Under the pieces are notes generated by a model. The model was not told the origin of the DNA. It was given only the letters and a program-made list of their open reading frames with translations, and made no database searches. From Ectocarpus siliculosus (Eukaryota; Sar; Phaeophyceae; Ectocarpales; Ectocarpaceae), in NCBI GenBank assembly GCA_000310025.1, contig FN647857.1:184161-248160 (forward strand): a DNA stretch of 64,000 bases, read 5' to 3'. Below are positions 24,817 through 36,957 of this stretch, piece by piece. Within the stretch, counting starts at the first letter, position 1. The number at the start of each line of letters is the position of its first letter. A program made the translations under genes and the position numbers.

Positions 24817-27800
24817 CTACCTCAAGTATTCGATCAAGCCATCCTCGCATTTCCCCCCTCTGGAGAAGAAGTCAAGGTTGTTTTGCAAAGTTGTGGCAGC
24901 GCGTAGGATATCGGGCTCCAGGGCAAGGGCGATGGCACAGGTGAAGCGGGGCTTGACCAGGGGAATATCCCAGATGGACGCCTCCTGAAAGAGGTGTTGA
25001 CCCACCCAGACCTTGGGGTCGCCAAACCACACTCCCGGCGTGTTGCGGGCATAGGCGAGCGCGGCCAACATCTGCAACAAAGAAAACAAGAGCACAGCAG
25101 AAGGATTTTCAAAACACCGCGTGTTCGGGGTAAGCAACGTTCAGATGTTTTTGCGCCGCCGCCCTAAAGCTAGAACAGTTCACGGTATATCATCTACCCC
25201 GCCTCGCGTCAAAGCACCCCGCCCACGACAACAAAGCAAACAAACATCCCTGCGCACGCACGCACACGGTTTCTTGCCTGAGGGACGGCGGAGACTTCCT
25301 CGAAGTCCGCCGGTTCGGTCAGGGCCATCACCGCAGCCCCGACGCCGTCGCGCCGTACGCTGTCTGCGTGCATTTCCATTCCCAGCGACCCCCGGAGGTC
25401 CTTGTTTGCGCCGACCGGCAGCACCAGGTCGGTGCCGCGCGTGAAGGACGGCGCCTCCAATCCGAGGACCAACCCCGAGCGGCGGCTCCGCTCGTCGTCG
25501 CGGTAGCTCCCCTGACCGCCCCGGTGCACGACCAGGAGGTCGCCCCGCGGGGAGTGGGTGTCCTTGGAGGTGAAGGGCCGGGAGAGAACGGACCCCAGCT
25601 CGACGTACAAGATGAGAGCGGTGCCGGCCCCGCAGAACCGATCGGCGAACAGGCTCGCCGTGGCGGGGTTGTGGGTGCTGGAAATGGTGACACCGGGGAG
25701 ACCGCCCATGGACCTAGAATTGTCCGGGGTCGAGTAGGAGGGAAACGAACACGACGAAAGAACACACGGTCTGTATAGGGACACCTATGCTCGAGTACGG
25801 TAAACGGACGGAGAGTTTCATTAAAACCCGATTGTCCTTCTACACACGGGAAACCTCAACGTGGACGACCGACGCAGCACACACCGGAAGGCCAGCACAA
25901 AGTGTTCCTACAACACCCCGACACACACACCTTTCGTATGCGTCGAGTCCCTTCGCCCCAGCCGCGATGGCCACCCTCATGCCCGGCATGAACTGCAGGA
26001 TGCTCTTCACGGTCACCTCCCACATGGCCTCCTCGTCTACCCGACCACTGACGAAGGCGCACAGGTTGCCGCGCTTCAGGTCCTGGAAAAACGGTCGTTC
26101 GGCTTCCTCCTCGAAAAAGGAGATCACGCCCTCCCTGATACCATCGACGTCTACACGCTCGAAGCTGCCCTCCGCTTCCTCCTCGCGATCCTCTGCTTCC
26201 ATCGCGTGCGCGATTTGAAGAGAATGGTCCTCGCTGTCCGTAGATAGCCAAAGGTCGCGAACGTCCACTGGCATCGCGGTCGAGCACCTGTCGAGATCAA
26301 TCGGGCGGGAGAGGAAGGCAGGAGAACGGGGTGCGTCAGGCGAGGCGTCGAGCGACAAGCGAAAAGCGTCCAACAAAGCTTGGTCGACAGCGTCTAACAA
26401 AAGTCGCCAGCCGCCGTCGTCATCCCGCAACCGCTACAGCACTGCGCTGGACACATGTTTGGCAGCACAGGTCTCATCAGGCGAGCTGTATCCCACATAC
26501 ATACATCGTTCAGGGGAGGATGTCACCATATGCAAGCCTGAGTTTGAAACTGTTGCTCATGATTCAGGCAATCTTGATTATCTCCATTTCATCAGGCGCA
26601 GCCGCTAGCAAGAGGTCGCCCAAGGCCACGCCGTGCGCATCACGCGTCTCACATGATCACCCGGTTCTCCGGTGTATCTTGCTTGTGTGCCTTGCCGCCG
26701 TCGTTGTAGCAAGCGCGGCATTCCGTCCCGTACGCTCCGTCCTTGGTGCCGCATCCGAGGGTACCGTACACGTCACGCCTCGAGCAGTTCGCGTCACACA
26801 CGCGTCCCCTGGTCCCATCCTTGCTCGTGTACTCGCACCCGTCCAAGCACCTGTTAGGAGCGCCAGGAGACGGGGAGCGGCGGCGGGACGTTAGCTGTTG
26901 TACGAGGCAATGCGATGCAGGTGGAACATGGCCAACTGCTCCGTTCGTTGTGGCCGGAAGATAATAACAAATCATCAAGTCAACAGCAAGAATCAATACC
27001 AGCTGCTGCGGCCTACGCACTTGGGGGTTTCATCGCCGGCATGCCCCCTCCTCCAATTCTCCCGCGTCTTCCGCTTCTGGAGTTTTCGGCGACGCTGGCT
27101 CCTTCGCGCAGTTTCTTGGACGGCAACGGGGGCGGGGGGGGCGGAGGCGGTTTTGACGTCCGCTACGCCACCGCCGTGGACGAAAAGAGTCTTGCCGGCA
27201 ACGGCGTCGGAGACTGTGTCCTGGGTCACGTGCTCGTCTCCGACGTACGAGATCTTGAAGACGATTCACGCGGTAGCGGACGTGCAAAGGAGCGGGCATG
27301 GAGAAGTCAACGGGTGGGACGGGTGTTATTGCTGACCCAGCAGAAGGGCGGGGGATTGGGTCTCATGCGTTACGCCAGGTTGCGGGCGAATAATCGTTGT
27401 GTACCTGCTGTAGTTGTCTACGTAGGAGTGACTGGTGCACTCTCATCACGATTTTCGAGACAACCAGGCGGCTACATTCTTCCTGATTTCTTTGCCCTAC
27501 TCAGATCTCCTCAAGGCGACAAATTAACTTCGTACCATTGTTTATCGTAACTGGAGCTTCATCGACGCCACCGTGTGCACAGACAACCGCTGGAACGCAA
27601 AGTACAGCGCGATCTTCTTCAAACACGAACGGTGCTGGTCGCCGTGCTTCAAACGCGAAGCTACTCGAAATCACAACAAGGTTTCGTCGATGTCATCCTA
27701 CCACCCCGCCCCCGTTACCCACCAGGTTGGTGACGACGAACTTGCTCGAGTACCGCTGGTAGAGAGGCCAGCTGTACGGGAAGTCCGAGATGGTCATCCC

Positions 27801-30213
27801 CAGCGCCACGTCGTACGGGTGCTCGTATCCCCAGTGGGCCCGGGTGTACTCCACGTACTCGACGAACGCGGGGTCGTCGTTGTTGTAGATGGCGTTGCCG
27901 TTGATGTGGCCTAGCACCTGCCACATCCCCGACGCCTCAGCGCTTGAGGGGAACGAGGTGCCCTCGAGGTTGCTGCCCTTCACCCAGAACTCCTCATTCA
28001 CGCGGAACGCGGCGTGGTAGAGCTCCTCGAAGGAGTTGTCGCTGGCGACGAGCACGACCGGCTCGATGATGGAGAGCGCGTCGTACTCGGAGAGGCTGGA
28101 GCGAACACTCTCGTCGAGGAACATGTTGTAGAACATGATGGAGGGGGCTTTCGGGTAGACGTCATCCTGTAAGCACGAAATGGGAATACAAATCGACCTT
28201 TCTTTTAAGACCTCCGAGCTGCTCCTAGGGGTTTCAACGACGCAAGCAAACCTTCATTTTCTTTAAGACCTCCGAGCTGCTCCTAGGGGTTTTAACGACG
28301 CAAGCATATCTGTTAGGGTAATGCCCCCTCAGAGGGCGCAGACCTCTTCCGGCTGCTCCAGTACAAGTACACAACACGCCGTCGAACCGTGGTAAACAAG
28401 GACACACATGGTTTCCGGAAACTATAAGAGTTGTCCCTAACAGAGCAGGCATCCGTAAGATTCAGGGGAGGACAACCCGCTACAGAGTACGTATGTCCCC
28501 AGGGACGGCGGAGGCGTTTCGTGCCTCATGTTAGCAAGGCTCCTCTCAGCAGCGCGAGGCAGGACCACCATGAACGGGCAGGATAGTCTACACAAGATAC
28601 AGCTAGACTAGGGCGTGATGAGCAACCCGTGGTCTCGTCGAACATTGTAAGGTTGTCGTTCGTTGGTCAACATTAGACTGTTATCAACTCTATCAATTGG
28701 TAAATGAATGCATGTGAAACAAAGTGGTGACGATGCTTACAGCGGATTATACAGTGCCTTCTGTGTAGAACAGGCGGGTCCAACATGCAAATGTGCCCAC
28801 GCCAGGGGTACACCGCATGATCTACACTACATGTACACAGACCGTTGGCAAGCTGCAGCCACTGTTTTGGACACAACCAACCCCCGCTTCGGATACACTC
28901 GTCGAATATATACATATGCATAAGAAGAATAAAAAGGACCTTGCCCCTCAGTGTGTATCGATCGGAAATCAGTGGAGGGCATAACGGAGCAGCGACGCGC
29001 ACGTCCGCACGCCGACAGATCTGATGATGTTGGGGGCGCGCCCTGTGGAGAGCCTTACGTGCGGTCCAACTTTTGTCCGCGAATTATTGTCTGGGTCGTA
29101 TGATATGCCACATGCATACCATTCACGATCCACTGCTGTACGCGCCATCACAGATCCAGTGCCCAAAACTCCCGGCCGCCCAAGGAATTGTGGTGTGGGC
29201 TATACTGCTGGTCACCCGCAGGGGAGTGGGTGCGCATGGCGGTGCGTGCAGCAGTGGATTGTGAACGGTATGTAAATCAGATCATTTTCGGGTGGCATTT
29301 TTTTCGCCGCGGCTGCAGCCTGCACAGCCACAGCAAAAGATCTCCGGCGTGCCGACAACGCGAAAGTCGATCATCTTGTCGAACCCCCACCACTGCTGTG
29401 CAACGCAGAGAGAACTATTGTTGTAAGGACACACATCCTTCCCGAAGTATTTACTACTACTGACTACAGTTGTACCACGATCGAGAGAAAATACGCACGA
29501 CCAGCAAGCACGCCGAGCAAGCACGCACGCACGACATCATCTCCTCTCCGATTCTGTCTTTGTGGTTCGTTTGTTCTTGGCGAGGGCGAGGGCCAGCCAG
29601 CTCGAGCGCGAAGAGTATGCAGTTAGGTGGATGATGGTGACAACCTTCTCTTTACTAGAATGCAGTCTACGTGTTTTGCGGTGTAGAGGTAGATGTGGTT
29701 TCAGGAGTATCCATCACGCCGTGTTGCTCGTCTTTCTTTGTCAACGAACAAAACACCCCACAAAGCCGTTTGTTACTGCGGCGGAATTGTGCTTGTTGCC
29801 GTCACATACGCATGCGCGGATGCATGCCAGTAGCACACACACCATGCGCGAGGAGAAAGCAGCGAACCTGCCTGGCTTGCTTCTCACGTGTGTGGCCTTC
29901 GCGCCTGATGCGACAACCAACAACGCGGCGTGGTGTGCCCAACAACCCAAAAATCAACGCTTTTGTGTGTCTCCTCACCTCTTCCTGAGAAAGGTTGGCG
30001 TACACGATCCGGGTTCCTGAGAAGCAACGTCCCGCGGTGTTGGAGATGCTGTCGAGGGTGGAGAGAGCGGCGGGGCCGTTCGGTTCTTCCGCGGTGTAAA
30101 GCACCAGGCCGACATTCTGGAGGGTCAGGGGCGAGCACCTGGTGGGCCATCGGTCCAGGGACCGCACAGCATTGGCGAGGTCTCCATCGTAGATCGGAAC
30201 GACAACACCTAGA

Positions 30214-30249
<36 letters not shown>

Positions 30250-30377
30250 TGCTGCTGCGACTGCTCGTGGCGAAGATTTTGACCCTCATCATGCTGCTTC
30301 GCGTATGCGTACGAGACGGCGGGTAGGACCGCTGCTGCTGCCGCCAAATAGCATTCTATCCAACGACAACAACGCAT
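24817..30377 (-). CDS. Gene B: minimal paralog with a single Cys cassette
   Basis: Gene B is a 7-exon model of 773 residues: 29979-30377, 27723-28166, 27021-27253, 26653-26850, 25931-26287, 25278-25713 and 24817-25071 (stop TAG 24817-24819). All phases agree. It keeps both glycosyltransferase-like halves of genes A and C but has one Cys exon and no KW or internal CST exon; exon 3 splices directly to the Cys exon. The ATG at 30377 begins a signal peptide (MRCCRWIECYLAAAAAVLPA). A run of 14 Gln follows at about residue 40-54. The motif that reads EWDV in A and C reads EPVV here (about residues 168-171), so a putative metal-binding Asp is missing and the enzyme may be inactive. HINGNAIYN is intact (221-229). 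Intron 6 starts with GC rather than GT. It lies between A and C on the same strand. Confidence 0.75.
25276..25277 (-). other. GC splice donor of gene B intron 6
   Basis: The exon ends CCTCAG and the intron begins GCAAGA, a good match to the rare GC-AG intron consensus. The same junction has GTATGT in gene A and GTGTTA in gene C, with the same phase 0 and the same encoded AVPQ ending. Confidence 0.65.
28202..28306. repeat. Direct duplication of about 47 bp in gene B intron 2 region
   Basis: Two copies of a segment containing aagacctccgagctgctcc (28202-28248 and 28261-28306) lie head to tail with a 12-bp spacer. They sit in intron 1 of gene B (28167-29978). Nothing suggests coding potential. 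Confidence 0.75.
30216..30257 (-). repeat. CAG/CAA microsatellite encoding 14 glutamines in gene B exon 1
   Basis: Fourteen Gln codons (thirteen CAG and one CAA) lie just before RLGVVVP. At the same place gene A has QQQ and gene C has QQ, so a short Gln seed has expanded in gene B. The nearly pure repeat should be length-variable. Confidence 0.9.
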
Positions 30378-30924
30378 GTTTTCGAAAAGCCGCCGCCGGC
30401 GGACTGTTGCTGTGCGGTGCCGCAGAACACGAGGGCAGGTGTAGCTTGTCGTGACGAGGAGGTACAGAGGTACTACTACTGCTGTAGGGGCAGCAGACCG
30501 AGAGCGAGAGGTAGCTGGAAAGAGAACAAGAGAAAATAATTTCTTCAATCCACCTCTGTCTGATTTTGACAGATGAAAGATCAGATCTCGTCGAGAACCA
30601 AAATGAACGTATAGTATTAAGGAATAATAAAAACACACACAGAAAGACTACCCATTCGAGTAGTGGGCCCTCTATAGTGCCGGGTAGTGTCCAGAGATAA
30701 AAGCGGCACTATACCGGGCACCGGCAGAATTCAGAATAGTGCCTCAGTAGTGCCGGTACGGCACTATTGAGGCTTCGAATATCCCCATAGGTGTTGAGTT
30801 CATGGTGCAGCGCTCAAGCTTTGCGGGGCCAACAGAGTACGATGTGGATCGTGGATCGAATATGTATGTGTATTATTAGTGGACGTCTAAGTCCTCGTTG
30901 CCCTCCTTCGATGTTGCCAGATAA

Positions 30925-31345
30925 AAAAAGACAACAGAGAACCTTGACAGGGAGCGCACCGCACGAAAAATAAACGACCATTATTAAACACTCTACCACA
31001 CACAGCTGCTGTTCTCCCCGCCCTCGCAACGTAGCAGCAACTAACTTTTTCATGCCTGCCTGGCGCACCCCCTTGGATGTCGCAAGAAAGAATCAAAACA
31101 ACCCCAAGAACACAACAAGCACGACAGGAAGCGCACCGCACGGAAAATAAATGGATGGCCATTACATACTCTACCACCACACACAGCTGTTCTCCCCGCC
31201 CTCGCGACGTAGCAGCAACTCTTGGATGTGAAGAAGAAAAAAAAAAAAAAAAGAAAAGCACGACAGACAGGAAGCGCACCGGAAGAAAAGCAAACAACCA
31301 TTGCTACAACAGCTGTACCCCAACCTTACTCCGTAGGAGCAACAA
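30925..31345. repeat. Three degenerate tandem copies of a roughly 150-bp unit
   Basis: Units containing gaagcgcaccg, tctaccac-cacacagctgttc and ccgccctcgcgacgtagcag recur about every 130-150 bp. The third copy has a long A run (31228-31252). Small open frames here on the minus strand only reflect the repeat. Confidence 0.6.
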
Positions 31346-31793
31346 ATTCTCTCATCATGTCTGCATGCCGCAATTGCCGTGGAGCCGCCCGCCACATCCT
31401 CCCTGGCAGACGTGGCCATGAGGGTCTTGCGGCGTTCTGTCCTGTTGAAGGCACAGTTCACCTTCCGCACAAGGCATGGTGCGCCTCTCTCTGCGTAGAG
31501 CTCTTATGGTCTGCAGCAGCTGGTGTACACTCTTTTCGGTGTGGCGTCTGTCCTCTCTGGTGTGTCGTGGTGTGTGTGTGTTTTTACTAATAGCATCGAC
31601 CGCGCTAACCGGCTGACCAATGAAAATACGTCAGTGCCAGCGGGTACAAATCAAGGTCCCTGGAAGGGGGCCAAAATTCGAAAAATGCGCAATGCGCTAA
31701 ATAAATGCGAATGCTAAATATATAATACGACTCTCTCTACATATATATATATATATATTTCATGTAGACATACATCTCAGCTACACAACAACA

Positions 31794-32250
31794 AGTGCCC
31801 TCGCCCGAACCTAGGAAGCCACTCACTGATGCAAAGAGCGGAGGACAGCAAAAAAAGGGTTCATTCATGCCCAGCCGAAGCCAGGATATTATATCGTGGT
31901 AAGCTTCATCTCCCAATCAATTTGATAATGATTGATTATCGTCACTCCCAAGATCCAACAGTCATCGTGTCAGCAGCTAGATGACCGAACAAAATAGCAA
32001 CACATACATACACCTGCCGCCATAGCTCCCATACATGCCCTTGCTCGAACCTAGGAAGCCACTGATGATGCAAAGAGCGCGGAGGACAGCAAAAAAAGGG
32101 TTAATTCAAGCCCAGCCGAAACCAGGATATCGTGGTATGTATGCTGCATCTCCCAGTTTGATAATCGTACACTCCCAAGATCCAACAGTCAGTCATCATC
32201 GTGTCAGCAGCTAGCTAGATGACTCAAACAACATACATAGCAACACAAAC
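31794..32250. repeat. Tandem duplication of about 240 bp
   Basis: The block from 31794 (cctcgcccgaacctaggaag) is repeated from about 32039 (ccttgctcgaacctaggaag) with small indels. Both share gacagcaaaaaaagggtt, gccagcc-like and cccaagatccaacagtca segments. No coding potential is evident. Confidence 0.75.
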
Positions 32251-32915
32251 ATAGCTCCACACATACATAGCTCCACACATACATGTATACATAGCTCCAC
32301 ACATACATGTATGTGTGTGTTTGTTTTGTTCTCCCATTCATTATTATTATTGTTTCTGTCGTCTGCCCCACTGTGTAGTGGTATGAGTCCTGCCGACGAC
32401 GCCAAGTGTAGTGGTATGCACGCGTGATGAAGTCTGGTTGACCCGTGAAGAAGAACTCACTTGTTGTTACTCTTGTAGAACAGCAGCAGCAGTAGCTGTT
32501 GCCTTGGGTATCGGTAGGAATGACACCAAGGGGCACAGGATCCTCTGCACAAGCAGGGGCTACTAGATCCTGTCCCCTGCTTTTTATCCTTCCGCGGAGA
32601 GTTACATCTCTCCGCGCCTTCTAGAAGGAACCAAGCTCTTCTATGTTCCGTCTACACATCTGAATCCTATAACAACTGGCCCACATCCTCCACTACGACT
32701 AGCTAGACGACCCAACCGGGGTCACACAGGAGGGGGGGGCTGGACCCCCTTCTGCGGTACATGCCTATGATTGTTTTTATCGCGAAAGGGTTCAGTACTC
32801 CCACCCTCGTCAACAGTGAAGTTGATGCACCAAGGCACCATTTACTAACGAATTCTTCAGGAGAAATTGCTTCCAACTCTTTCAGGAACGAAAGTAAGTA
32901 AGAAAAAAAAAAAAA

Positions 32916-32996
32916 ATCGCCGGGGCTCGGACCCATGACCTGAAACTTAGAAGGTTAACGTGGATACTACCAACTAGACCACCGGGCGGGGCGACC
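32916..32996 (-). tRNA. tRNA-like sequence, probable pseudo-tRNA or SINE head
   Basis: On the minus strand the segment has an A-box-like tggtctagttggtag and a B-box-like gggtccgagcccc. A possible acceptor stem pairs ggtcgcc with ggcgatt, and a T run follows at once, as in a Pol III terminator. The anticodon arm folds poorly; a TCT anticodon is only one possible reading. It lies inside the 2.5-kb TIR element. I call it tRNA-derived rather than a working tRNA gene. Confidence 0.3.
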
Positions 32997-33208
32997 GGTA
33001 GTAGTGTGTGTGTGTGTGTGTCTACAGCAGGTAGTGAACCGGCACTATTGGGGGGCACAGCGGCGCCCAACCGGCACTATGACGGGCCATCCCTCAATAG
33101 TGCCGGTCCGCCACTATTGAGGGCGCTGTCGGTGTCCAGAAATTTAACCGGCACTATACCGGGCACCGGCACTATTCAACCGGCGCTATAGAGGGCCCAC
33201 TACTGTCT

Positions 33209-33539
33209 TGTTGTTGTTGTCTTCACATTATAAACCGTTCCGATCTCTCTCTACCCAGTACCTTCGTATGTCCGTACTGATCCAACACTCGACGCGGTCG
33301 ATTCCCGTGGTCACAGGTTAACTTACCCTAAAAAGGTACACTCAAATAAACTGGCCCCGAGGGGTCCGCAAGTCAATAGAAATCAACGACAGATAGATTC
33401 TGGAATCCAAATTCGAGATAATATACCTGTGACCACGGGAATCGACCGCGTCGAGTGTTGGATCAGTACGGACATACGAAGGTACTGGGTAGAGAGAGAT
33501 CGGAACGGTTTTTAATGTGAAGACAACAACAACAACAAC
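33209..33539. mobile_element. Small foldback element, about 330 bp
   Basis: The arms 33209-33318 and 33425-33539 are inverse copies: for example gatccaacactcgacgcgg and its complement, and gttgttgttgtcttcacat and its complement. A 106-bp spacer separates them. A diverged copy of one arm lies at about 4945-5030, which supports a mobile repeat. It abuts the right end of the 2.5-kb TIR element. Confidence 0.65.
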
Positions 33540-33630
33540 CCACAGCAGTAAGTAGTCGAACGGGATGTATACCCCGGGGTCCGCAGACTGCCGTGCGGCC
33601 TCACGTGAACGGGATACGTTTATTTAGTGA

Positions 33631-33851
33631 TACCGTATATGACACAAGATAACACACCCCCTGGACCGATTTTCAAAGCTCGATTACTCCACGACGAAGA
33701 GGATGCATAAATGAAACAATACGTTTTCGAACAGCTCTCGATGAGACGGTTCCAACGCCGCCGTTTTCGGCGCTGTGACTCTTCCTGCTGTTGAGAAATC
33801 GAGCTTTGAAAATCGGCCAAGGGGGTGTGTTATCTTGTGTCATATACGGTA
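33631..33851 (+). mobile_element. 221-bp MITE, TA-flanked (copy 1)
   Basis: The element starts taccgtatatgacacaagat and ends with the inverted repeat of the same 30-bp sequence. It begins and ends with TA, as for Tc1/mariner-type Stowaway MITEs, which insert at TA. It has no coding capacity. Copy 2 at 46283-46503 has the same length in opposite orientation. Confidence 0.85.
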
Positions 33852-36800
33852 ATCACGGACGAGGGGATCCATCCACCCTCCTCATCCATCCATGATGATT
33901 GCTCATCGAGCTCTGTGATGAATTCAGATGGGGGCTTGCCACAACCACAGCAGGTTGCCACGCTCTTCCTACTATACTACTCTATGCATATTTCATTCAG
34001 ACAGCAGAATGAATGTCCACCCCAGACAGCAGTATTAGTACAACGGCGTAGTAATATAGTCAGTCGTGTAGAAGATTGTGACGTCCGATGACTGTCGGAG
34101 ATCTATCTTCCGGGCGGCGTGTTGCGTGTTTCAGTTATTATTTATGATTGGACAGTACTACATACAGTGGACGAAGCCGTGCTGCTCCAAATGTAATTAA
34201 TGTAGTCTGTTGTTGTAGTAGTACCTTACAGCAGGCCTCGGATCCCTGTCTCACATTCAGTAAATTTTGAGACACGTAGAAATTGATTGGTAGAAATAAA
34301 TCCATGAGAGCGTAGTGCGTCTGCCCCTCTCTCACCTTCCTTTCTCTATCCGAAGCGATTTTTTTCTGGACGCACAAAGGCCTGTATTATTGCGACGAGG
34401 ATTATTATTAGCCATTCACCCGTGTCACACGGGAGGTAGTAGGTGCCTTCATCATGAAATTGATAAAAACGCCCGACTACCCAACCAACAGTACCCAACA
34501 CCCTTCCTTCCTTCTGCTGCACCTTCCCAACATAATAACATATTAATATATATATATATATGAGACACACAAGACAGCTGCCAAACTGTTTTGTTGAGCC
34601 TGTTNNNNNNNNNNNNNNNNNNNNNNNNNNNNNNNNNNNNNNNNNNNNNNNNNNNNNNNNNNNNNNNNNNNNNNNNNNNNNNNNNNNNNNNNNNNNNNNN
34701 NNNNCGGTTTACGGGCTCAACAAAATACATAGTAGGGACATCTCCCCCGGGTAACAGGCTCAACAAAACAGTTTGGTAGCTGTCTTGTGTGTCCCATATA
34801 TATGGCTGTCTGGGAAATCCTAGACATACAGGTAGCTTTTTCTGACGCTATGAATTCATTGCTAATAATCTGTCTCTGACTCTTTTATATGATAGAGAGA
34901 GATGGATTCGTTGTGTCATGTTAAGAAAAGAAAAAAAAAAAACGTGGAACGGGGCTGACTTATTTTTTGTTGCGAGAAAGGGTTCACCTGTGTTTCTCGT
35001 CAACTTGCAGTACATGTAGACTGTATCATCACACGAGACAAACTTGCCGCTTTTTCTCATGCTTCGTTCCCCCTTTCGTTGTGTCTCTTTCTGTCTGTTC
35101 TGTGTGGTGAAAGTCGTGGGAAAAAATAAGACAGACAGACAGGTAGAATCGTTCTTGATCTCCAAATAAAGGTAGAATGTATGGAGTATATGTTTGCCTC
35201 GAGAGGGCCGGGATTTCTGCTACAAACAATGCATCCATTCGTATATTCAGCTTGTTTTCGACCACGATCCTCGCCAGATAGATTACTTCAGTGGTTTGTT
35301 TCGTGTAACCCGAGAGGTCTCACCCTAGGGGTGACCACGAGGATCAACATATTATCCTCCGGATGTACCGACACGCAATCGATGAAGTCTCGCTCCTGTC
35401 GCATCACGGACGTTCCAAGAATCCCAGCTACGAGTAAAGAGAAGCAAACAAGCAAACGGGAAAATAGGGATAGGGTACACAAAATATTTTCTTTTCTTTT
35501 TGCCTGCCAACCCAAATTTCGATATTATACCCGGTATGACTTACCATACCCCACCCTCACAAGCGGCGCCACCCTGACAGACGCATCAGCAAACGAGAAG
35601 TATAACCCCAAAACCACCCTCACATCCATACACGCGTCGTCATAACGACAGACCCGCAAGATACGGTGAAATGAAACCGAACAAAAAAACGTTGTGATTG
35701 CTAGACATACCGCACAACAACGACCGCACACGAAATAAATACTCTCGAGCAAGGGAACCTCCCGTCACACTTTCCTCGCACCGCCTCCCTGTAAAACAAA
35801 TAAAAAACAACCACCTCCCTGGCGATCCCAATAAACTTCTGACAGGCAACAAATCGTTGTCGAGGCCCTCATGGGATCGACCGCATTGTGTCCTTTCAAC
35901 AAGGTCGTACCCGACCTGTCCTCTAATCGCACGCCGGCGGGGGCTGTCCCCAGCGTATTAGTCTACGTGTCACCGACTCAAAATGACGCGGCAGGACGGT
36001 AAAACCACTGTAATCAACTCCGCGGCACTTCGCGAACAAGCGGCCGTTATCCCCATCGTTACAAGAAAGACAACTGTTGGTACACGATTAGTGGCACAAG
36101 AAGGATGCTCGGTATAACACCAGATTCAACATGATTAAGATAACAACAGAGACCCTGTCGGGAGAGACGGCAACAAACGAAACGCGGCACAATACGAAGA
36201 AGACTTAAGCCCAGTGAATTTTTTCGGAGTAACCTTCAAAGGCCTCTCCTGCCTAAGGCAAACAGCATGCGCGACATACGGTGCATATACGTCACCATGG
36301 TCCAAACACAAACACCAAGTGGGGTAGCACCGTACAACCTTACGACGCTATCAGCTCAGAAACACAAAACGGAAACAACCATCCTGGAGCAGACCCACCC
36401 CGTAGACGGATCTGCACAACCGTGTTGCACAAATGACAGCAACAAGAGCTTCGAAAACAGCGGTATTTATGTACAACCTGCTTTCTGTGACGACCTTCCG
36501 TGACGGATCGTTCGTCTCTTCGGCCATGGCTTCCAACGCAAGTGCTAGGTGCCGGAACGGCAGATGCCATCCTGCCGTACACCCGTGAAAAATTGAACGG
36601 CCAACACGAAGTAGCGTTCGTGCTGGCGGAAACGACGGAGGGTTGTTCCGACTCCAGCAACAGACAGCTGTTCCCACTCGAGCAACCGATACCTCCAACG
36701 CCCACGCGCCCCGAAAGCTAAAATGTTGCTCCATATAATACAACAAGACCGTTCCTGCCACCAACACACATGCGTCAACTTAGCATCTGTCATTCAAAAT

Positions 36801-36957
36801 CGGAAATAGTACAGCACTACACTATAGTGACGGGAGCAGGTATTGGCCCCAGCAACAACAACAAGCTCGGGCAAGCCATGGTGCGCCAACCCGCAGTAAA
36901 ACAACAAACGTATCACACGGAGAGAACTAAACCAAGAAGCGAAAACGTTGATGAAAG
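33852..36957. other. Spacer to the 3' end of gene C, with assembly gap
   Basis: Apart from the inverted repeat around the gap (34560-34799), no gene or RNA is recognised. Open frames here are short and without coding bias. The right end probably contains the 3' UTR of gene C. Confidence 0.4.
34560..34799. repeat. Inverted repeat enclosing a 100-N assembly gap
   Basis: The left arm 34560-34604 (gagacacacaagacagct, ending at the Ns) is mirrored by the right arm 34753-34799 with three or so mismatches. N runs from 34605 to 34704, exactly 100, so the true gap size is unknown. A second partial copy of the gctcaacaaaa unit follows the gap. The palindromic structure probably caused the gap. Confidence 0.8.

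Larger units (their letters stand above)
30659..33204. mobile_element. Putative 2.5-kb TIR element with internal repeats
   Basis: The ends are inverted copies: agtagtgggccctctatag at 30659 and its complement ending at 33204; matching continues for at least 25 bp with one mismatch. Both ends carry subterminal copies of cactataccgggcaccggca-like units (near 30706-30725 and 33149-33168). Inside are a degenerate tandem repeat of about 150 bp (about 30925-31345), a tandem duplication (31794-32250) and a tRNA-like sequence. No transposase frame is visible, so it is non-autonomous. I see no clear target-site duplication (flanks cattcg and gtcttg). The two ends could also be separate small elements that happen to lie in inverse orientation. 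Confidence 0.5.

Noticed and set aside
32916-32996. Functional tRNA-Arg gene
   Set aside because: The anticodon stem does not pair well and the spacing between acceptor stem and D arm is abnormal, so only a tRNA-derived sequence is claimed.
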